Shown: positions 42,665 through 53,648 of the stretch, piece by piece | How the letters are laid out: every line of letters starts with the position of its first letter | Position numbering within the stretch: the stretch's first letter is position 1 | NCBI GenBank assembly: GCA_011032825.1 | Contig: JAADJZ010000009.1 | Location: forward strand, 1,488,001-1,552,000 | Origin: Massariosphaeria phaeospora | Lineage: Eukaryota > Ascomycota > Dothideomycetes > Pleosporales | Reading direction: 5' to 3' | DNA: 64,000 nt | Made by a program: the position numbers and the translations under genes | The notes under the pieces: model-generated | What the model saw: the letters and a program-made list of their open reading frames with translations, nothing else | What the model was told of the DNA's origin: nothing | Databases searched by the model: none

Positions 42665-45280
42665 ATGCTCGGCCTATCAGTCGCCAAGCGGAAATATAAA
42701 CAGCCCTACAACCAGGTGCCGGTGTACGACGAAGAAGACGCAAGGTACGGCGAGAAGAGATGGCGGGATAGTGTGGATGGCGATGGCGATGGGGATGAGG
42801 AGGAGTGGGAGAGCGATGACGGCGAGGCGGATAGAGAGAGGGTGGGTATATTGCAGGAGAGAAGGAGGGATCACAATGCTCGACTCGACCACAACGCTTA
42901 CAACGATTACAACGCTCGCTTCGATCACAACGCTCGTAACGCTCGCCTCGCACCACTCGGCTCGCCCGGCATTAAACCCACCGTCAGCGCATACAGCTAC
43001 CGGAATCCGCGGGCGTTTACGAGATACTTTGGACTGGCGGTTGGAAGCACCTTGGTGCTGTTCGTGCTGTTCCTCACCAAAGCGAGCTGGACGTCAATAC
43101 GGAGTGCCGAGCTGGGCCTGCACAAGCAGCCGCCGCCGCCGCCCGTCTGGGAGAGCTTCCCGTTCCTCAAGCGGTACCATGGCGGCATCCGCACGCTGAC
43201 GAGCCGCGAGAAGAACGTGCCGGAGTACCCGCGGACGCAGGATGTGGACCCCGAGATGCCGGCTGTGGAGTTGCAGAAGGATGCAGCCAAGCAGAAGCGC
43301 ATGGAGGGCGGGAAGCTGCCGGACTCGGAGGCGTTTGATCCGTATCCGGACTACCAGAGTTCCAAGTATGTGGAGAGGTATGGGCCTGTGGAGACGTGTT
43401 ATCTGGACGACGAGGATACGGTGCAGGTCCCGACGCTGCGGGCGTATAAGGGGGTCATGGAGGGCACACCGGACAACGTCATGGGCTCGTACGAACTGCT
43501 CGGGCTGCGGAACGATGTCTGTTTTGAGCGCTTTGGTCGGTTGGGGCCGTATGGCCTGGGCTATTCGAAGAAGATGGGCGGTACTGGTGCAGCTATGGAG
43601 GGCGATCGCGAAGGCGCCGAGCAGGTCTGGGAACAGCGCTCCGAGGTCGACTATCGGGAGGTCAAGTGGGGCAAGGTCGTTGAGCGCTGCTTGGAGAAGA
43701 ATGATGGACGCTTCAAGCCGGTACCGAGAGGTCGGAACCACTTCTTTCAGACTATGGGGACGAAGGGTCCGGATGACGAGCCTCTTGGTGCCAAGGCTAG
43801 CGAGAAGACTTCGAGAGACGACACGAACGACGAGACGGTTTCCACCAACGGCACTGTGGGTGAGCAGCCAAAGGCGGAGCACAAGGAGCTGCTTCCAAGG
43901 ACCGCCGTTCTCATCAGGACGTGGTGGGACTACGAGTACGACGATGAAGACATCATGTACCTGCGAGCTCTTATTTCCGAGCTGAGCGTTGCGTCTGGAG
44001 GCGAGCACGTGGTCCACTTCCTCATCCACGTCAAGGACGACAACAAGCAGATCTGGGGCGACGAAGAGATCTACCAAGAGGTGCTCAAGAAGTCGCTGCC
44101 TGCAGAATTCGAGGGCATGGGTACACTATGGTCGGAGCGCCAGATGGGCCTCATCTACGGCGGCCTGGAAGAGTCCATGTACCGGAACCTGCCTGTCCAC
44201 GGCGCATACCGCTCCACCTTCATGCCCGTCACCTACTTTGCCCATCAGCACCCCGAGTTCGACTACTTCTGGCACTGGGAGATGGACGTCCGCTACACGG
44301 GCCACTTCTACCACCTCTTCACCCAAGTGTCGCAGTGGGCCGAGAAGCAGCCCCGCAAGTACCTCTGGGAGCGCAACGCGCGCTTCTACGTGCCCTCGGT
44401 GCACGAGTCGTGGGACGACTTCAGCCACATGGTGCGCGTGCAAACCGAGCACGGCACCAACAGCAAAAGCAACACCTGGTCCTCGCATCTCCCCCCCAAC
44501 CCGGCCATGCCCGACACCTCGACGCAGAAGCCCGAAAAGCCCATCTGGGGCCCGCACCCGCCGCTCGACTACCCGGACATCGAAATCGACGACGCGCTGC
44601 GCCCGAACATGTCCTTCGCCGAAGACAAAACGTACGCCTGGGGCGTCGGCGAGCCCGCCGACCTCATCGTCTTCAACCCGCTATTCGACCCCCAGCACAC
44701 AAACTGGATCCTCGCCGACGACGTCACGGGCTACAACCGCACGCAGGGCGCCCCCCCGCGCCGCGTCGCCATCAACACATCCTCGCGGCTATCCGCGCGC
44801 CTGCTCGCCACCATGCACCGCGAGCAGCTGCGCCACCGGCACTCCATGTTCAGCGAGATGTGGCCGGCGTCTGCCGCGCTACACCACGGCTTCAAGGCCG
44901 TGTACGCGCCGCACCCGGTCTTCATTGACCGTCGCTGGCCGACGCAGTACCTCGCTGCTATCTTTAATAACGGAAGGAATGGCGCGAGTGGCGGGGCGAG
45001 GCTGAGCGTGTTTAGCGATGAGCGACAGCATAATTTTTTGGGGACCACGTGGTATTATCATGCGGGGTTTGCGCCGAATCTTTGGAAGAGGTGGTTGGGG
45101 TATCGGGTGGATGGCGATGGGGGGGAGAGGTGGGAGGTGGGGGAGGAAGGGAAGGGTGGGAAGGTGGGGGAGGGGGGCGAGGGGAGGATTTGTTTGCCGG
45201 GGATGCTTTTGCATCCGGTTAAGCAGGTGGATTTGGTGGTGGAGGGGGGTGGGGGGGAGGAGGAGGGGAAGGAGGAGTGA
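42665..45280 (+). CDS. DUF3405 family type II membrane protein
   Basis: A single exon of 871 aa from ATG 42665 (MLGLSVAKRKYKQPYNQVPV). An acidic N-terminus with Asp/Glu runs is followed by a short repeat (DHNARL, DYNARF, DHNARN) at residues 77-95. One transmembrane helix (YFGLAVGSTLVLFVLFL) at about 120 makes it type II, probably Golgi or ER lumenal. The DUF3405 core follows: TAVLIRTWWDYEYDDEDIMY, VHFLIHVKDD, YGGLEESMYRNLPVHGAYRS, DYFWHWEMDVRYTGHFY and WERNARFYVPSVHESWDDF. The family is found across ascomycetes and resembles glycosyltransferase folds, but no activity is established. The last 60 residues are Gly/Glu low complexity. Confidence 0.88.
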   Translation: MLGLSVAKRKYKQPYNQVPVYDEEDARYGEKRWRDSVDGDGDGDEEEWESDDGEADRERVGILQERRRDHNARLDHNAYNDYNARFDHNARNARLAPLGSPGIKPTVSAYSYRNPRAFTRYFGLAVGSTLVLFVLFLTKASWTSIRSAELGLHKQPPPPPVWESFPFLKRYHGGIRTLTSREKNVPEYPRTQDVDPEMPAVELQKDAAKQKRMEGGKLPDSEAFDPYPDYQSSKYVERYGPVETCYLDDEDTVQVPTLRAYKGVMEGTPDNVMGSYELLGLRNDVCFERFGRLGPYGLGYSKKMGGTGAAMEGDREGAEQVWEQRSEVDYREVKWGKVVERCLEKNDGRFKPVPRGRNHFFQTMGTKGPDDEPLGAKASEKTSRDDTNDETVSTNGTVGEQPKAEHKELLPRTAVLIRTWWDYEYDDEDIMYLRALISELSVASGGEHVVHFLIHVKDDNKQIWGDEEIYQEVLKKSLPAEFEGMGTLWSERQMGLIYGGLEESMYRNLPVHGAYRSTFMPVTYFAHQHPEFDYFWHWEMDVRYTGHFYHLFTQVSQWAEKQPRKYLWERNARFYVPSVHESWDDFSHMVRVQTEHGTNSKSNTWSSHLPPNPAMPDTSTQKPEKPIWGPHPPLDYPDIEIDDALRPNMSFAEDKTYAWGVGEPADLIVFNPLFDPQHTNWILADDVTGYNRTQGAPPRRVAINTSSRLSARLLATMHREQLRHRHSMFSEMWPASAALHHGFKAVYAPHPVFIDRRWPTQYLAAIFNNGRNGASGGARLSVFSDERQHNFLGTTWYYHAGFAPNLWKRWLGYRVDGDGGERWEVGEEGKGGKVGEGGEGRICLPGMLLHPVKQVDLVVEGGGGEEEGKEE

Positions 45281-46193
45281 GCTTGGTGCGTGTGTAATAG
45301 GCTTGATGGATGTACATGACATGATACGGTGTCGCGGCGTACCTGGCTAGGTGAATAACTTGCTTGCTTGTTTGAACGATTGCTTTATTGCTTGATTATT
45401 CGACCATGTTCATTCCCCTGCCATCTTCTGTGGCTGTTTTAGAGCGAGATACTGATCCAAGGTCTAGGGTACGTGGTTTTGGGGCTGCGAGTGAGGGGTG
45501 GGTGGGAGGCAAGTTGGGGGGTTTACGGGATACGGGGTTGGGTGCGGGAGAAGACGGAGGGCGTTAAATAGGGGCTAGGGGGGGAGTAGAGAGGTTAGAG
45601 CATTGCGAGGTAAAACACGAAGAGAGTAGAAGAACGCGTAGTTTAGTTATGTATTAGAGAAAAGTACTAGAGTTATAGTGCTGATGTTGTGGTTGCGATT
45701 TTCGTTCGGGGACTTGGATTAGCGGATGGGCTAGCTGCGTAGGGGAAAGAAGGTGATGGAGACGGAGCAGAATTTTCCGTTTCAACGTTACTTTACTTGC
45801 GCGAGACTTCTACCCGTTTCCACATACTATATATACTACATGTCTTTTTATCTTACGTGTGCATGGAGCTTAATGGCTGCACACTGACTGTAAGTGAACG
45901 CCATTTGGAGCTGCGATTACTTATTCTAGCGTCTTCGCTTTAGAGATGCGTTTTTGGTATTTTCGGACAACGGTTATAGGTGCAGCCGGCCATATCAACC
46001 AGTTCCGACTTCATGAGATTAGTACCCGCAAGTAAATACGTACGTATCCACCCCTGGACGTAGTCCAACGCTACTGTAATGCAAGCCCGACTAGAGCACC
46101 TATGACGTTATTGATTCCGCCAAAGCAGAAGCATTGCAGAACCCAGCCTCGAAGGCCCTGTAATCATAGCATTCAAAACAATCCAGCACTCAC
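45281..46193. other. intergenic region between convergent genes, no gene seen
   Basis: AT-richer sequence and 3' UTRs of the DUF3405 gene and the minus-strand membrane protein gene. Confidence 0.6.
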
Positions 46194-48809
46194 CTAACCA
46201 AGACTAAGGTATATGCCCATTCCAATAACCACCATGATTCCCGCTTTCTCCGCATACCACCAAGCTCGAAGATCCCGGCCCCGCACGACCTCTCCCAGCC
46301 TCGAGATATACCAGGGCAGCAACGTCAGCACATAGACGAAGCCCATGACGCACATCCATGAGCAGCTGTAGTCCCCTCGAGCGACAGCGAGACAGATCTG
46401 GGTCAGTATAGAGCTTGGCACGACCAGCGAAATATCGCCCACGACGCGAGCCGTGCGGCACAACGTCCACTCGTCAACTTGCTGCTCAAAGCGGCGGATC
46501 CATTTTTCGAGGTACTGGATTGGTGCGATGATGGGGTGTGTGCACGGTGATAGGAACCGCGCCGTCTTCGTAACGGCGGAAACGTAGCACTTCGACACGG
46601 CCTCGCCGAATGGTGTCGCAGCGTGCGTGATACGTGCGACAAGAGGACGCACACAAGGCCACACGATACGCACCGCGCTTCTCACCACAAACACGAACAC
46701 TCGCCACACCGCAAGATTGAGCGGCTTCACGGCGTACGTCCATGGCCAGAGTCCACCGGTGTAGTACCACGTCGCGAGCACATGTCCAGCGAAACCGGTC
46801 TCAAGGCATACCGCGGGATCAAGACCGATCAGGAATGCCATCCACGGCGCGTGCGGGAGAAGTGACTCGATTGCAATCTGGTGTGCCTGATAGGCTGTTA
46901 TGGTGGGGGAGTCACCGGACCGTGGTGTGGGGATTGCCGAGCGCTCCTGTAGGCGGTTGCGGATGTGGTAGGCGTCCAGAACGAGAAGGAAGATGAGCAT
47001 TGGGGGCGTGAGGACTTGCATTGCTAGCTTCGTCTTAGACTGAGGTGCGTTCGTGCGCGGAAGCTGCATTGGCAGTATGATCTGCGATCCAGACTCAGTG
47101 ATGCTCCTAGGAATGTCTTCCTCTGGAACCGCCTCGTCGCTCTCGCTAGCATGAAGCTCCGCTGCAGTCAGTTCATCCACCACGGTTGTTTCGACCTCGA
47201 CCTCGACCTCGACTGGGCCGCCACGAACCCCCTCGTCATTGTCCACTGTCAGATCGGAACTATGGTCCGAAGACAGTTCGACCGTTTCCCCATCCTCGCC
47301 ACTCTCTACAACGAAGTCGTAGTCCGCAGACAACGCCTCAGACCGAACACTGTAGTCCACACTTCGCTCGGACCCTGACGGGGAGCGGTTCATCTCGTCT
47401 TCCATGGACTCTAGCTCGCTTGCTCGCAAAGAAAGGCCTAGAACGTCTGAGATAGCAAGGCTCAGTTCGAGAGATCCGGTATTAGAGTCGTCTTCCTGCG
47501 AAGCGGAGGGCGTGAATGTGCCTGAAGAGGTTGGACGGGGGAAGATAAACGCCGTCTGCGCACTGTGCATGCTGTCTTCGAGGTTGTCGGTCAGTTCTGG
47601 CTCCGGGACCTGGTATTCTTCGATATCTTCGACGTCGCGTACGCTTGGTGATGAAGAAGGACGCGACAATGGACGCTCCGGGCGAGAGCCATGCATTTCC
47701 ATCTCTTCTTCCGACTCTCCAGTATCTCCAGAAGATGCGTGTTCAGAACGCTCGTCGTCGTCTCCGAGTCCAGTCCGGTCGTCGTCCTCATTCGGCGCAA
47801 CAGTCAAGGCATCCCCAGTAACAGGCCCCACCTCCACCGACGCGTCAACCACTACAAGCAGCAAATCCCGCCCCGGCTTGACCTCACCACCGCCATCCAG
47901 CTCCTCAAACTTCAACCCCAACTCCCGCTCAAGAAACTCGCCGACCGTCTTCTGCGCCCCGAAGAACCCCGCTATCTTCTCCGTCTCTTTCCACCCGTGC
48001 TCCAACGGCGATCGCGCGTACCGCTCGCTCGCAACGCTCCAGTCCCATGTGCAGTCGCACAGACTACTCAGGTTCTTCTGCGCAGCGTCGCTCTCGGCCA
48101 CGGTCATGAGATACGGCACATGCAAAAACCAGCCGTGGAAGTAATAGCCGGAGTTTCGCAGCACGGTCCTGGGGCTTGTGAACGGCGCGTCGGTGGATTC
48201 AGTGAGCGGGTACGGGGCGCCGGGGGGACCGAGGAGTTTCCAGTCATCCGCGGGAATCTGGGCCCATGTCTTGTTGTCGCTGTTGTCATGGGATTTGCAA
48301 AGGATGTGCGATAGAGTTGTGCACACCATCTCGCGCTCAGCGTCACCGAGGGCGGCGGGAACATGCATCCATTTGCCCTGCTCCGGCCCAGACGGGATAT
48401 GGAGTGCTGTGTGTGGGCCTTCGAAGGGTGCAGCGCGCGAGGACGTGAGCAGGTGGGGCTTTTTGAAGGGAGAGCGGCCGCTGTCGTCTTTGACGAGGCA
48501 GCATGTGCCGTTATCCAGTGCCATGATCGAGGCATGTTGCTCGCTGTCCGAATACAGGGAAGCGGAATCGTCATGAATATCTTCGCCAGAGTGCTGTGAA
48601 GACGTAAGGTCGATGATCTCGCCGAAAGATTCCCCGCGGCCCTGATCGTCTTGGGGGACCTCAACGCCATCCCCATGGTCGCTGTGGTTTTGTGGAGAAG
48701 AAATCAGCTCATCCTTCAACGGCGAAGAAGATTCATCTTGGAGAGAATGTTCTAAAGCTTCCTTCACCATCACAGCGATCGAAATGTCGGGATCCGTCTG
48801 AGAATCCAT
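46194..48809 (-). CDS. acidic-tailed multi-pass membrane protein, unknown function
   Basis: A single exon of 871 aa from ATG 48809 (MDSQTDPDISIAVMVKEALE); the frame upstream has only TTG. Residues 1-590 are acidic and Ser-rich with few hydrophobic stretches. They include a compact tryptophan-rich block around YYFHGWFLHVPYLMTVAE and WDWSVASERYARSPLEHGW. The C-terminal 280 residues contain several hydrophobic helices: VLTPPMLIFLLVLDAYHI, APWMAFLIGLDPAV, FVFVVRSAVRIVWP, WMCVMGFVYVLTLLPWYI and AGIMVVIGMGIYLSL. The layout suggests an organelle membrane protein with a large soluble N-terminal domain. I recognise no family. It ends without extra low-complexity sequence, and its frame is clean. Confidence 0.8.
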   Translation of the reverse strand: MDSQTDPDISIAVMVKEALEHSLQDESSSPLKDELISSPQNHSDHGDGVEVPQDDQGRGESFGEIIDLTSSQHSGEDIHDDSASLYSDSEQHASIMALDNGTCCLVKDDSGRSPFKKPHLLTSSRAAPFEGPHTALHIPSGPEQGKWMHVPAALGDAEREMVCTTLSHILCKSHDNSDNKTWAQIPADDWKLLGPPGAPYPLTESTDAPFTSPRTVLRNSGYYFHGWFLHVPYLMTVAESDAAQKNLSSLCDCTWDWSVASERYARSPLEHGWKETEKIAGFFGAQKTVGEFLERELGLKFEELDGGGEVKPGRDLLLVVVDASVEVGPVTGDALTVAPNEDDDRTGLGDDDERSEHASSGDTGESEEEMEMHGSRPERPLSRPSSSPSVRDVEDIEEYQVPEPELTDNLEDSMHSAQTAFIFPRPTSSGTFTPSASQEDDSNTGSLELSLAISDVLGLSLRASELESMEDEMNRSPSGSERSVDYSVRSEALSADYDFVVESGEDGETVELSSDHSSDLTVDNDEGVRGGPVEVEVEVETTVVDELTAAELHASESDEAVPEEDIPRSITESGSQIILPMQLPRTNAPQSKTKLAMQVLTPPMLIFLLVLDAYHIRNRLQERSAIPTPRSGDSPTITAYQAHQIAIESLLPHAPWMAFLIGLDPAVCLETGFAGHVLATWYYTGGLWPWTYAVKPLNLAVWRVFVFVVRSAVRIVWPCVRPLVARITHAATPFGEAVSKCYVSAVTKTARFLSPCTHPIIAPIQYLEKWIRRFEQQVDEWTLCRTARVVGDISLVVPSSILTQICLAVARGDYSCSWMCVMGFVYVLTLLPWYISRLGEVVRGRDLRAWWYAEKAGIMVVIGMGIYLSLG

Positions 48810-50582
48810 ATCGAAGAAACAGACCCTCTCAGTTGATTTCAAATCCCGGGTTGAGTCAAGGCAAGTTCGAGTCCGGTGCCTTGCGAGGGTGGTAGGGTGG
48901 GGTGTGTTGCAAGAGCTGTGAGCGTGTTGAAAATTTCCCCGGCGAAGAGCATTTTATTGACTGCGGTGCTCGAGGCGAATCGAGCATTCACTCACTCACG
49001 TGCGTGGCGATGTTTCCAGTGGGTGACAAGCAGCATTGAAATGCCAGCCCTTTTCTTTCACCTTGACGTAGTAGTCACTTTAGGGTAGACACCTACAACC
49101 CTGCGGGCCACACGACCGCACCCAAACAAACATAACACCAAGGCAAAACCCAAGTCTAGACCTAGCATAACAACTAGTTAGCGGTGCGCGCCCCGCCCGA
49201 ACTCAATGAAATACCTCGCATACCACAACGGATCGATCGTGGGTGGTAGGGGAAAGAAGAGCGTGGGCCTCGATGCGTGGCTCAACATGCTCGGGCTGAA
49301 CTTCGAAGGGGCAATACAGCATTGTATTCCAGAACAGCAGAGCAAACATACTTCAATGGCTTTTCGACAAGTCTACTTTGTGGACAGGGCATCTTGCACG
49401 GGATATCCACGGCTGATCAGGTCCCCCGCAATTCCGGCCAGGCTTGTTTCTGCTCCTGAACTCAGACACTTTGACACTTCTACCATGAGCTGGAGCAGTA
49501 CAACATCGTCAGCCGTGCCATAGCTGCGAAATCTTCGGCCAGAATGCGCTCCAAGCTATGCTCGTCGAGCTTGTGGATGCTCATGGTCAGGAAATCGACG
49601 TAGACGGCCTCGGCTGGACTAAGTTTGGTGGTTCGACGCATTCCTCGCGTCGCGCAGAGGAACCGGTTTGATAGCCTCTGAAAGAGGTTCTAGTACGGCA
49701 GTTTAGTAGAGTTCACGCGAACCAAGGCATGTGGCACTCGCGGGTGATGGGTTGCAGCTCAATGGGCTGTGTTTGCGATCTCGAGCTCGGCGGTGCTGGC
49801 TGCAGAATTCCGTCAATTTAGTCGTTGTTATGGCCACCATCCCTCACGTGGGAACTAGGCATACTGGATACTGGTCAGGTAGACACTGGTCACGTGGTAT
49901 GTGCTGGGGACACGTCTCATACAGCTGAGACCACTGTCGAGCGGGGATCGCCAGCCTGCCCCTACCCAGGGCCCGAGGCTGGTGCGTCGCTAGCACTGGA
50001 CTGCAGGTATGCCAACAATGGCAGCTCGACAGATATGGCCGTAGTTTTCGAGGATGAGTCAGTATCGGGGTCGGCATCGCTCGGGCTGTGCCAACAAGTA
50101 CGAATTTAGACAATCCTCTTGACAGGCTCGGAGATGATAGCTGCAGGCAGATCGTCTACCTCTCTCTATCTTTACAAACCCTGTTGTATCTACTATACTT
50201 GATATTGTCTTCGAAGACTCAAGAGAGAGGTAAGAGGGCAGGCTTATGGTAAGTAGGGGCGCGTCAGAAACGAATGATATCAGCCTACCTCTGGGCCAAG
50301 CGACTGCTATTGCCCCGGGCCTCGATATGGTTATGGTAGGCCGCACGTGACAGCGTGCACGTGTCCGGTGGTACGCCCAGCAAGTCGGCTGCGAATCAGG
50401 GCTAATGCAGAGACGCACCCAACTAAGGCCACTCCCGCTCCGCCTCGCCACATCTTGGCGGCCGAAAGCTATGGTCATGCTAAGGGCCGCAGTAGCCCTC
50501 TTCCGCTCTTCTCTCGCTTGGCCCCTCACTTCGATCCCTCCATCTTCGTCGCTCCAGCTTGTCTTCGGGCCCGTATCGATCA
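48810..50582. other. long intergenic region, mostly no gene
   Basis: Apart from a possible exon at 49480-49677 on the minus strand, no coding signal was found. Small ORFs on both strands overlap and lack domain content. Confidence 0.4.
49480..49677 (-). pseudogene. possible gene fragment or terminal exon
   Basis: After an acceptor-like CTTTCAG at 49678-49684 the minus strand has 65 open codons reading RLSNRFLCATRGMRRTTKLS, AEAVYVDFLTMSIHKLD and LERILAEDFAAMARL, then TAG. The composition is protein-like, but no upstream exon or family was identified. Confidence 0.3.
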
Positions 50583-52589
50583 TGTCGCACGTCAATCCTC
50601 TCACAGCGACCGCCGCCGACCTCCAAGCCCGGCTGTCAGCCGGGAAGATTACCACGTCCTCACTGCTAGGCGTCTACCTGGACCGAATCAACCAAGACAA
50701 TGGGTACCTACGCGCCATCATTGCAACCTCACCTCGGCACCTTTGGAGGCAGAAGCCAAGCGACTGGATGGCGAACGTGCAGCCGGTAAAGTTCGCAGTG
50801 CGCTCCATGGGATCCCCATCGTCCTAAAGGTAAAGCAGCATTGTTCACTTTCTTCTTACCCATTAACATTACCAGGACAATATTGCCACACACCCAGACT
50901 TGGGACTAGACACGACAGCCGGAAGCTTCGCCTTCGTAGGCTCTCGGCCTCGCGCGAACGCACCCGTTGTTCAGAAGGTACATTGTTCATATTCTTACCT
51001 AGCCTATCTTACCAAACGCTGATACGCAATTCAGCTATACGATGCGGGCGCTCTGATTCTCGGCAAAGCTAGTCTTTCTGTAAGTCTTCTGCGCCTAGTC
51101 CTCCCCTATATTCGACTGACCCCAAAAAACAGGAGCTCTCCTTCTACAGGTGCGTTCCAGCGACACGTGTTACCAGGGAATTGGCTGACACTGGAGCTAG
51201 ATCTGAAGGCATTCCTTGCGCTTGGTGTGCCGTCGCTGGACAAGGGCAATCTGCTTATGTCCGTGGAGGGTTTCGGGACGACGATAGCATATGTGGGCAC
51301 AGTGTGAGTCAATCCTAATCGATCATTTTCCCAGGCTGACATACACAGAACCCTGCTGGTTCTTCGTCCGGATCTGCAGTCGCCGTCTCCGCCGGCTTCG
51401 CACCAATATCCATTGGAACCGAGACCATTGGCTCGCTCATCATGCCTGCAGATCGAGCTGCCCTCTACACTATCAAGCCTACTGTTGGTATCGTCCCACA
51501 GAGTGGCATCGTCCCCGTATCTTATCTTTGCGACTCTGCAGGACCAATGACCAAAACCACGCGCGACCTAGCCGATATACTGGATATTATTGTCGACCCT
51601 AATAAGACCAACGTACCAGAGGGTGGATACAGCTCTGCAGCAACTGGAAGATGGGATTCAATCAAAATAGGGGTCGTTCGGCCCCGGGACTGGTTGCATG
51701 GCGAAAAACTCATAAAACCTGAGCCGGGGGCTACAAAGCAATTGGTGAGAGCAGTTGGTCATGACAACATGGCCTTTGCCAGCGTTGATTGCTGGACGTA
51801 GCTAACAGTATGAGCAGATAAAGGAGGTTGAGCTCGCCTACAAGAAATTGGGCACTGTGACGGAGGTAAAGGAAGTGTCGCTGATCAGCTGGGCTGAAGC
51901 TGCACAGAACGGCGACAAGGTTATCGACAAATGCTTTGGTAAGGCCGCCAAAGATGGGAAAACAGAAGATGCTAATCGCAACTCAGACCATGATTTCGCT
52001 TCCGCGTTACAGGGCTATCTTGATACTGTGGACAACTCGAGGGTGACAACCCTTGACGAACTGATCAAGTACAATGAGGACCATGCAGATACAGAGTTAC
52101 CTCCACGTACGTTTCCCGGCATACTTTGACATCGTCGTTGACTTGCTATTTAGGCTACGATAACCAGAACGGTCTCCTTCGAGCCCAGAAATCGAACCTG
52201 ACGCAAGAAGAATACGACGATATTCTGTCTTTTTCACGAAGCGCGGGCCGTGAACGTGGCATCGACAAGACCCTGAAAGACAACAACGTAGACGTCATTC
52301 TGGGTCTAGGCGACGGTCCGTTGTTCTATATCGCTGGGATTGCCGGTTCGTATCCCGTCTACACCAAAACAAAACGTTGAGACGCCTCTAAACTAATCTT
52401 TAATGGCCAGGATACCCAATCGCGTCGCTGCCATTGGGCTATCTCGATTTCAATGGCCGACCGTTCGGTCTTGTTGCTATGGCATCCGCTCACCAAGATG
52501 CTCTCCTGGTGCAAGTCCAGAGTGCCTGGGAGGCCACCTTCCCGAAGAGGCGGCCGCCGCCGCTCTTCTCCGATAGGTCTGAGCTCTGA
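50583..52589 (+). pseudogene. amidase signature family enzyme, nine exons, one frameshift
   Basis: Hydrolyses amide bonds through a Ser-Ser-Lys triad (family knowledge). Exons 50583-50829, 50876-50977, 51035-51079, 51133-51149, 51201-51303, 51349-51744, 51818-52106, 52154-52345 and 52411-52589 were placed by frame and splice borders. [17 protein letters not shown] carries the catalytic Lys, HSNPAGSSSGSAVAVSAGFA the cis-Ser loop, and GTETIGSLI the nucleophilic Ser. The residue two before that Ser is Ile, where relatives usually have Asp or Gly. Near 50730 the frame changes from IIATSPRHL to PLEAEAKRLDGERAAGKVR, and the exons sum to one base more than whole codons, so one base appears inserted. 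Otherwise the 522-residue product is complete. It could be a pseudogene or a base-call error. Confidence 0.8.
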
Positions 52590-53279
52590 TACTCCCTCAA
52601 CATGTCTACGCTTGGTATCAGCATGAGCATGATGGTATTATGGGATTCGTGCCCCAAATTTATCTGGTGGTATAGTTGGTTGCTCATGGACATCAAGGTG
52701 GTTCCGCCCTCTCGTCTCTGCAATGTCTGTTCTAGACATTATACAGTATGCTAGATACAGCAGGGCTTTGTAATAATGAATGCATCATACTTACTTCCTA
52801 TTGGAATACTCTATGCTGTCAAGAGGATCATCTAAAGCTGTCTTTATTAGCACATAAAACGTACCTATGTATGTGACCTAGGTCGGCCAGGCTGGAAGAC
52901 TTTCGGAAAACTGCGCATATCTTCATACAAATTATGCTCTCGACACTGCAATACTATGTCAAGGTCGTTATCCGGGGTCTAGTGCCTTCTTTGGTGTCGG
53001 GGGTCATTTGCGATACATAGCAGGAAGATAAATAATCGTCGATTCCTTGCAGCAACTTTCTGGCAGCGCAAACGCACTATTACTCCGCTCCGTGTGTAGG
53101 AAATTACCGGAGTCCAGCGGCAGCCCAATTCCACTTCCCTGTTCCGGCTCACCTCTGGGTAGGCGTGTGTGAATGCGCCGAATCGCATATTCTTTATTAT
53201 CCTTCCTACCCGATCCCGAGGACTCTAACCTACGAACATAGCCACCACTAAAATCTCGCACAGACTTCTAAATTCCAAC
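52590..53279. other. intergenic region, no gene seen
   Basis: AT-richer 3' flank of the amidase gene and leader of the next ORF. Confidence 0.55.
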
Positions 53280-53648
53280 ATGAAAGCTTCTTTGAGTTTT
53301 CTCGCCGACCTTCCCCTCTACACAGAGGAGAAACCATACGAACTGTGGCTCCCACCCGACCAGCTTCCAGAAGATATTCCTGTAACGAACTGCCATTGGG
53401 TCAAACACACTGACATCCAGATTACAGATCTCCGGCACAGTGTTCTCAACGCAGGACTTGATACCACGGGCTTCAAGTTTCTCTCCGACCCCTTGGACTT
53501 TGACCTTCGCGGGGAGCATTTGCTGTCTACCAACCCGACCGAGACTTTGGCCAGATATTTGAATAGCACGGCGGATGTAGTAGGCGAAGAGTTGGGTTGG
53601 GGGAAAAAGGATTTGCTTTGGCTGGAGGGCACGTCGTCTGTTGAGTAA
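53280..53648 (+). pseudogene. CmcJ/AsaB-like protein, N-terminal fragment
   Basis: 122 aa from ATG 53280. ADLPLYTEEKPYELWLPPDQ, NCHWVKHTDIQITDLR and GLDTTGFKFLSDP match the way fungal CmcJ-like (GA4 desaturase family) hydroxylases begin. Those proteins usually run to about 280-330 residues and then carry the catalytic core. Here the frame ends after LLWLEGTSSVE, and I found no continuation in the next kilobase. It is either a truncated gene or a short derived protein. The family call rests on my recognition of the N-terminal pattern only. Confidence 0.5.

Noticed and set aside
43989..45005. 338-aa plus-strand frame inside the DUF3405 gene, and 327-aa minus-strand frame at 43094-44077
   Set aside because: Alternate frames of a GC-rich gene; Ser/Thr/Arg-biased or repetitive translations, while the DUF3405 motifs lie in the main frame.
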